From the NCBI GenBank assembly GCA_963802205.1, contig CAWDHW010000023.1:10227-74226 (forward strand): a DNA stretch of 64,000 nucleotides, read 5' to 3'. A program made the position numbers and the translations under genes. Shown here piece by piece: positions 60,333 through 64,000 of this stretch. The notes under the pieces are model-generated. The model worked only from the letters and a program-made list of their open reading frames with translations. It made no database searches and was not told where the DNA came from. Position 1 is the stretch's first letter. Each line of letters begins with the position of its first letter. Source of the stretch: DYRB01 sp963802205. GTDB taxonomy: Bacteria; Pseudomonadota; Gammaproteobacteria; Chromatiales; Chromatiaceae.

Positions 60333-63227
60333 TCAACGCCTGCCGAACAGCCCGGCGACATAGGCCTGCCACTTGCCGCGACGGCGCTCCTGGCCCGGCA
60401 GGGTGGGCATGGCGGCGAACTGGGGCGAGGTGACCTTGGGCTCATCGGGACCGGCCTTGTAGACCCGCACCCGCACGTCGAACCAGGCCGCCTGGCCTGT
60501 GACCGGGTCCGAGTTGGAAACATGCTCCCCGCACTCCGTGGGCGGCAGTTCCTCGCTGATCAGGTGGTTGAGCAGGAAACCCTTACGCGCCTCATCCGCG
60601 CGTCCACTCAAACCCCAGGCCCCGGCGGCCTTGCCGATGGCGTTCCAGGTCCAGACGGTCCCCGGCTCGACCGCCTCGGAGAAGCGGCACAGGCAGCGCA
60701 CCCGCCCGTGGGGTGACTCCACCCAGATCCAGTCGCCGTCATCGAAGCCGTTGGCGGCCCCAACCCTGGGGTTGACAAACAGATAGTTGTGGCTGTGGAT
60801 CTGGCGCAGCCAGGCGTTCTGGCTGTCCCAGGAGTGGTACATGGCCATGGGGCGCTGGGTCAGGGCATTGAGCGGATAGCGCTGGGTATCCGTCAGCCGC
60901 GTCTCCAGTGGCTCGTAGTAGAAGGGCAGCGGGTCGAAGTAGGTCTCCACCCGCTTGCGCAGGCGGTCCGGCGGCTGACGGCCTGGCCACTTGCCCTGGG
61001 CGGCGAGGCGGAAGCGCTGCAGGACCTCGGAATAGACATGGAGCGTAATCGGCTCGGCATAGCGGGTCATGCCGTGGGCCCGGGCCCAATGCAGGTACCC
61101 CTTATTCCAGTTGCGCATGTACTGGTAGGAGCGCGGCAACTCATGGTGATAGGAGCAGCCGTTCTTGGCATACATCTCCCATTGCCGCGGGTTGGGCTCG
61201 CCCTTGAGGAACTTCTCCCCGCCCTTGCCCCGCCAGCCGGCCAGGTAGCCGATCCCGGAGCCCGGCGAGGTCTCGTAGTTGATGATGAAGTCCGGGTAGT
61301 CGCGGTACTTGCGCGACCCGTCCTCCTTGACAAAGGCCGGGAGCCCCAGGCGCGACCCCAGCTCGATCAGCACCTCCTGGAAGGGCTTGCATTCCCCCTT
61401 GGGCGGCAGGACCGGGATACGCACGGAGTCCACAGGCCCGTCGAACTCGGAGATGGGCCGATCCAGCATGGACAGGACGTCGTGGCGCTCCAGGTAGGTC
61501 GTATCCGGCAGCACCAGGTCCGCGAAGGCCACGGTCTCGGAGGCGAAGGTGTCGCAGACCACCAGGAAGGGGATCCGGTACTCGCCGTTCTCATCCTTGT
61601 CGGCCAGCATCTTGCGGACCTCGACCGTGTTCATGGACGAGTTCCAGGCCATGTTGGCCATGAACAGCAGCAGGGTGTCGATCCGGTAGGGGTCGCCGCG
61701 CCAGGCATTGGTGATGACGTTGTGCATCAGCCCATGGACCGCCAGCGGGTGCTCCCAGGAGAAGGCCTTGTCGATGCGCACCGGCTCGCCGGCCGCGTCG
61801 ATGAAGAGGTCCTCCGGCTTGGCCGGCCAACCCAGGGGCATCCCGTCCAGCGGGGTGTCCGGCTGCACCGCCTCCGGTCCGTGGGGTGGTTTGGGGCAGG
61901 GCGGTATGGGCCGCGGGAACGGGGCCTTGTGACGGAAGCCGCCGGGGCGGTCGATGGTCCCCAGGATGGTCATCAGGATGCCTAAGGCCCGGATGGTCTG
62001 GAAGCCGTTGGAGTGGGCCGCCATGCCGCGCATGGCATGGAAGGCCACTGGGTTACCGGTGACCGAGGCGTGCTCGTTGTCCCAGCAGTCGGTCCAGGGG
62101 ATAGGCAGCTCGATCTTCTGGTCCCGGGCGGTGACGCCCATCTCGTGGGCCAGGCGACGGATGGTCTCCGCCGGGATGCCGGTGATCCCCGCCGCCCACT
62201 CCGGCGTGTAGGCCTCGACCCGCTCCTTGAGGAGCTGGAAGCCGGGCTTGACCCGGGTCCCATCGTCCAGGGTGAAGCTGCCGAGCAGCCGAGGCTCGGC
62301 CCCCGGGGTATGGGTGCCGACGGCGCCGATCTCCGGGTCCCACCAGAGCTTGTTCTCCGGGTCGAAGCACCCCTCCTCGGCGTGGATCTCGAAGCGGCGG
62401 AACAGGCCGTGGTCGGCCCGTTCCGGGTCGTCCACCACCAGCTCGGCGGCGTTGGTGTACTGCACCAGGAAGTCGCGGTCGTAGAGCCCCTGCTTGAGGA
62501 TCTGGTGGATGATGGCCAGCAGCAGGGCCCCGTCGGTCCCCGGCTTGATGGGCACCCACTCGTCGGCGATGGCCGAATAGCCGGTGCGGATGGGGTTGAT
62601 GGAGACGAAGCGCCCACCGCGACGCTTGAACTTGGAGATGGCGATCTTGAGCGGATTGGAATGGTGGTCCTCGGCGGTGCCGATCATGACGAAGAGCTTG
62701 GCCCGGTCCAGATCCGGACCACCGAATTCCCAGAAGGAGCCGCCGATGGTGTAGATGAGTCCGGCGGCCATGTTCACGGAGCAGAAGCCGCCGTGGGCGG
62801 CATAGTTCGGGGTACCGAACTGCTTGGCGAAGAGCCCGGTGAGGGCCTGCATCTGGTCGCGCCCGGTGAACAGCGCGAAGCGCTTGGGGTCCTCGGCGCG
62901 GATCTTGCGCAGGCGCTCGGCGAGCAGATCGAAGGCCTGGCCCCAGGAGATCTCTTCGAACTGGGAGGTCCCGCGATCCGCCCCGGGTACCCGCCGCAGG
63001 GGCTTGGTCAGACGCCCGGGGGAATACTGCTTCATGATCCCCGAGGATCCCTTGGCGCAGATCACCCCCTGGTTGAGCGGGTGATTGGGGTTGCCCTCGA
63101 TGTAGCGGACCTCGCCGTCGCGCAGGTGCACCCGGATGCCGCAGCGGCAGGCGCACATGTAGCAGGTGGTCTCTTTGACCTCGCTGCGGCCGAGATCGCG
63201 GTCCGAACGAAGGGCGGGGTCCTGCAT
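60333..63227 (-). CDS. soeA: Sulfite-oxidising enzyme molybdopterin subunit SoeA
   Basis: SoeA oxidises sulfite to sulfate in the cytoplasm and holds the molybdenum bis-MGD cofactor plus one [4Fe-4S] cluster. From the ATG at 63227 the product has 964 residues. The N-terminal cluster motif is CYMCACRCGIRVH with a later Cys in GVICAKGSSG. The molybdopterin domains include HGGFCSVNMAAGLIYTIGGSFWEFGG and MIGTAEDHHSNPLKIA. The C-terminal domain contains LTQRPMAMYHSWDSQNAWLRQIHSHN. Neighbouring soeB and soeC identify the enzyme over other DMSO-reductase family members. A -10-like TAGAAT lies near 63265 on the minus strand. Confidence 0.92.
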   Translation of the reverse strand: MQDPALRSDRDLGRSEVKETTCYMCACRCGIRVHLRDGEVRYIEGNPNHPLNQGVICAKGSSGIMKQYSPGRLTKPLRRVPGADRGTSQFEEISWGQAFDLLAERLRKIRAEDPKRFALFTGRDQMQALTGLFAKQFGTPNYAAHGGFCSVNMAAGLIYTIGGSFWEFGGPDLDRAKLFVMIGTAEDHHSNPLKIAISKFKRRGGRFVSINPIRTGYSAIADEWVPIKPGTDGALLLAIIHQILKQGLYDRDFLVQYTNAAELVVDDPERADHGLFRRFEIHAEEGCFDPENKLWWDPEIGAVGTHTPGAEPRLLGSFTLDDGTRVKPGFQLLKERVEAYTPEWAAGITGIPAETIRRLAHEMGVTARDQKIELPIPWTDCWDNEHASVTGNPVAFHAMRGMAAHSNGFQTIRALGILMTILGTIDRPGGFRHKAPFPRPIPPCPKPPHGPEAVQPDTPLDGMPLGWPAKPEDLFIDAAGEPVRIDKAFSWEHPLAVHGLMHNVITNAWRGDPYRIDTLLLFMANMAWNSSMNTVEVRKMLADKDENGEYRIPFLVVCDTFASETVAFADLVLPDTTYLERHDVLSMLDRPISEFDGPVDSVRIPVLPPKGECKPFQEVLIELGSRLGLPAFVKEDGSRKYRDYPDFIINYETSPGSGIGYLAGWRGKGGEKFLKGEPNPRQWEMYAKNGCSYHHELPRSYQYMRNWNKGYLHWARAHGMTRYAEPITLHVYSEVLQRFRLAAQGKWPGRQPPDRLRKRVETYFDPLPFYYEPLETRLTDTQRYPLNALTQRPMAMYHSWDSQNAWLRQIHSHNYLFVNPRVGAANGFDDGDWIWVESPHGRVRCLCRFSEAVEPGTVWTWNAIGKAAGAWGLSGRADEARKGFLLNHLISEELPPTECGEHVSNSDPVTGQAAWFDVRVRVYKAGPDEPKVTSPQFAAMPTLPGQERRRGKWQAYVAGLFGRR

Positions 63228-63417
63228 GGGGCGACCTGCGGAGCGGCTCTTAAGATCAGCGCATTCTAATATTCTTGCATCGTCAGCAGCAAACCCCTGC
63301 GACCCGGGGTTAGAGCCCATGGCAGGGCGTGGGAACCCCATGACCGCAAGGCTTGCAAAATCCGGCCGTTCCGCCGACCTTTCGCCTGCACACCAACAAC
63401 GACAGCGAGGACACCCC

Positions 63418-64000
63418 ATGACCATCCATCAGGCCGAGATGCCCCTGACCCTCAGCCGCTTCTCGCAACTGCTCATCATCGACGCCCAGGAGCGCCTGGC
63501 GGCTGCCATGCCCCCCGATGACCTGGAGCGGGCCTTGGCCAACATCGACCGCCTGGTGAGTGCGGCGCAAACCCTTGGCATCCCCATCATCGCCACGGAG
63601 CACAATCCCAAGGGCCTGGGCCCCCTGATCCCGGCCATTCGGGAGCGGCTCCCGGTGGACCCCGCCCCTACCTCAAAGACCTGCTTCTCGTGTTGCACCG
63701 CGGCAGGGTTCGAGCACAACCTGGACCGCGAGCCTGGGCGCAAGCAGGTGATTGTGGTCGGGATGGAGGCCCACATCTGCATCCTGCAGACCGCCTCGGG
63801 GCTGCGCCGCTGGGGCTATCAGGTCTTCGTCCCCGAGGACGCCATCTGCTCGCGCCATCCGGCCCACCGGCTCAATGCCGTGGAGCGCATGCGCCAAAGC
63901 GGCATTCAGATCACCAGTGCCGAGTCCGTCGCCTTCGAGTGGCTGGGGGACTCGACCCACGAGCACTTCCGCGCCGTGTGGTCGTTGTTCAAGGGGCTAA
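63418..64000 (+). CDS. Isochorismatase-family cysteine hydrolase, 3' end outside the window
   Basis: The frame starts at the ATG at 63418 and is still open at the last base. At least 194 residues are encoded. The catalytic triad of the family is visible: Asp22 in LLIIDAQERLAAAM, Lys87 in TSKTCFSCC and Cys121 in VGMEAHICILQTASG. The MEAHICILQTA motif points to the YcaC/ribonuclease-like hydrolase subgroup of unknown substrate rather than to true isochorismatase. It is divergent from soeA. Confidence 0.9.
   Translation, partial: MTIHQAEMPLTLSRFSQLLIIDAQERLAAAMPPDDLERALANIDRLVSAAQTLGIPIIATEHNPKGLGPLIPAIRERLPVDPAPTSKTCFSCCTAAGFEHNLDREPGRKQVIVVGMEAHICILQTASGLRRWGYQVFVPEDAICSRHPAHRLNAVERMRQSGIQITSAESVAFEWLGDSTHEHFRAVWSLFKGL

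Noticed and set aside
62013..63269. 418-codon forward frame opposite soeA
   Set aside because: Antisense shadow of a well-supported molybdopterin enzyme.

Overview
The window is GC-rich DNA from a gammaproteobacterium, most likely a purple sulfur bacterium of the Chromatiaceae. The main evidence is a soeABC-type locus for cytoplasmic sulfite oxidation (57.4-63.2 kb). It is supported by the gammaproteobacterial gene orders sdhCDAB-sdhE and petABC-sspA-sspB, by NikR, and by a REP/RAYT system. The family assignment is inferred from gene content; no 16S gene is present.

Layout. 0-5 kb: end of a retropepsin-like protease, a PfkB sugar kinase and the succinate dehydrogenase operon. 5-13 kb: a lower-GC acyltransferase, a KefG/KefC-type K+ efflux pair, malate synthase G and amylomaltase. 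13-18.4 kb: a reverse-strand metal-uptake operon (ABC permease, ATPase, binding protein, His-rich porin, small CxxC membrane protein) behind a Zur-like box, then a strongly promoted 54-residue gene and nikR. 18.5-30 kb: composite repeats, a sigma-54-driven type IV pilin and a surface-glycan cluster (GT-C/TPR protein, several glycosyltransferases, a GT9 protein, a methyltransferase and a flippase). A RAYT transposase with REP palindromes sits inside this cluster. 30-45 kb: housekeeping genes (rlmB, ridA, mltB, rnr, tRNA-Leu, a PKHD hydroxylase, nemA, apbE, corA, sspB, sspA). 45-50 kb: cytochrome bc1, a NIF3 protein and an AlgW/DegS-type protease. 50-57 kb: envelope proteins of unknown role and decayed DNA, including a DNA methyltransferase remnant and a truncated IS5-type transposase joined to a truncated Uma2 gene. 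57-63.4 kb: soeC, soeB, DUF2750 and soeA, then the start of an isochorismatase-family hydrolase.

Functional links. SoeABC (sulfite oxidation), succinate dehydrogenase and cytochrome bc1 all feed or use the quinone pool. The pilin is followed by a GT-C membrane protein and a polyprenyl-phosphate glycosyltransferase-like gene, which suggests a lipid-linked sugar donor and a transferase acting on pilin or another surface glycan. Malate synthase, succinate dehydrogenase and MalQ belong to central and storage carbon metabolism.

The most unusual features are repeats placed at stop codons. Arrays of TGTCAG facing arrays of CTGACA occur three times. One copy encloses a four-helix-bundle (S23/IVP) gene inside the soe operon; the other two, after glcB and after soeA, contain no recognisable gene. 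A second system consists of GTAG-starting REP palindromes, in two sequence types, that supply the stop codons of three genes. Several genes (pilin, rnr, sspA, a DUF6515-like gene, the methylase remnant) carry frameshifts, some at G runs, so assembly error must be excluded before biological meaning is given to them.
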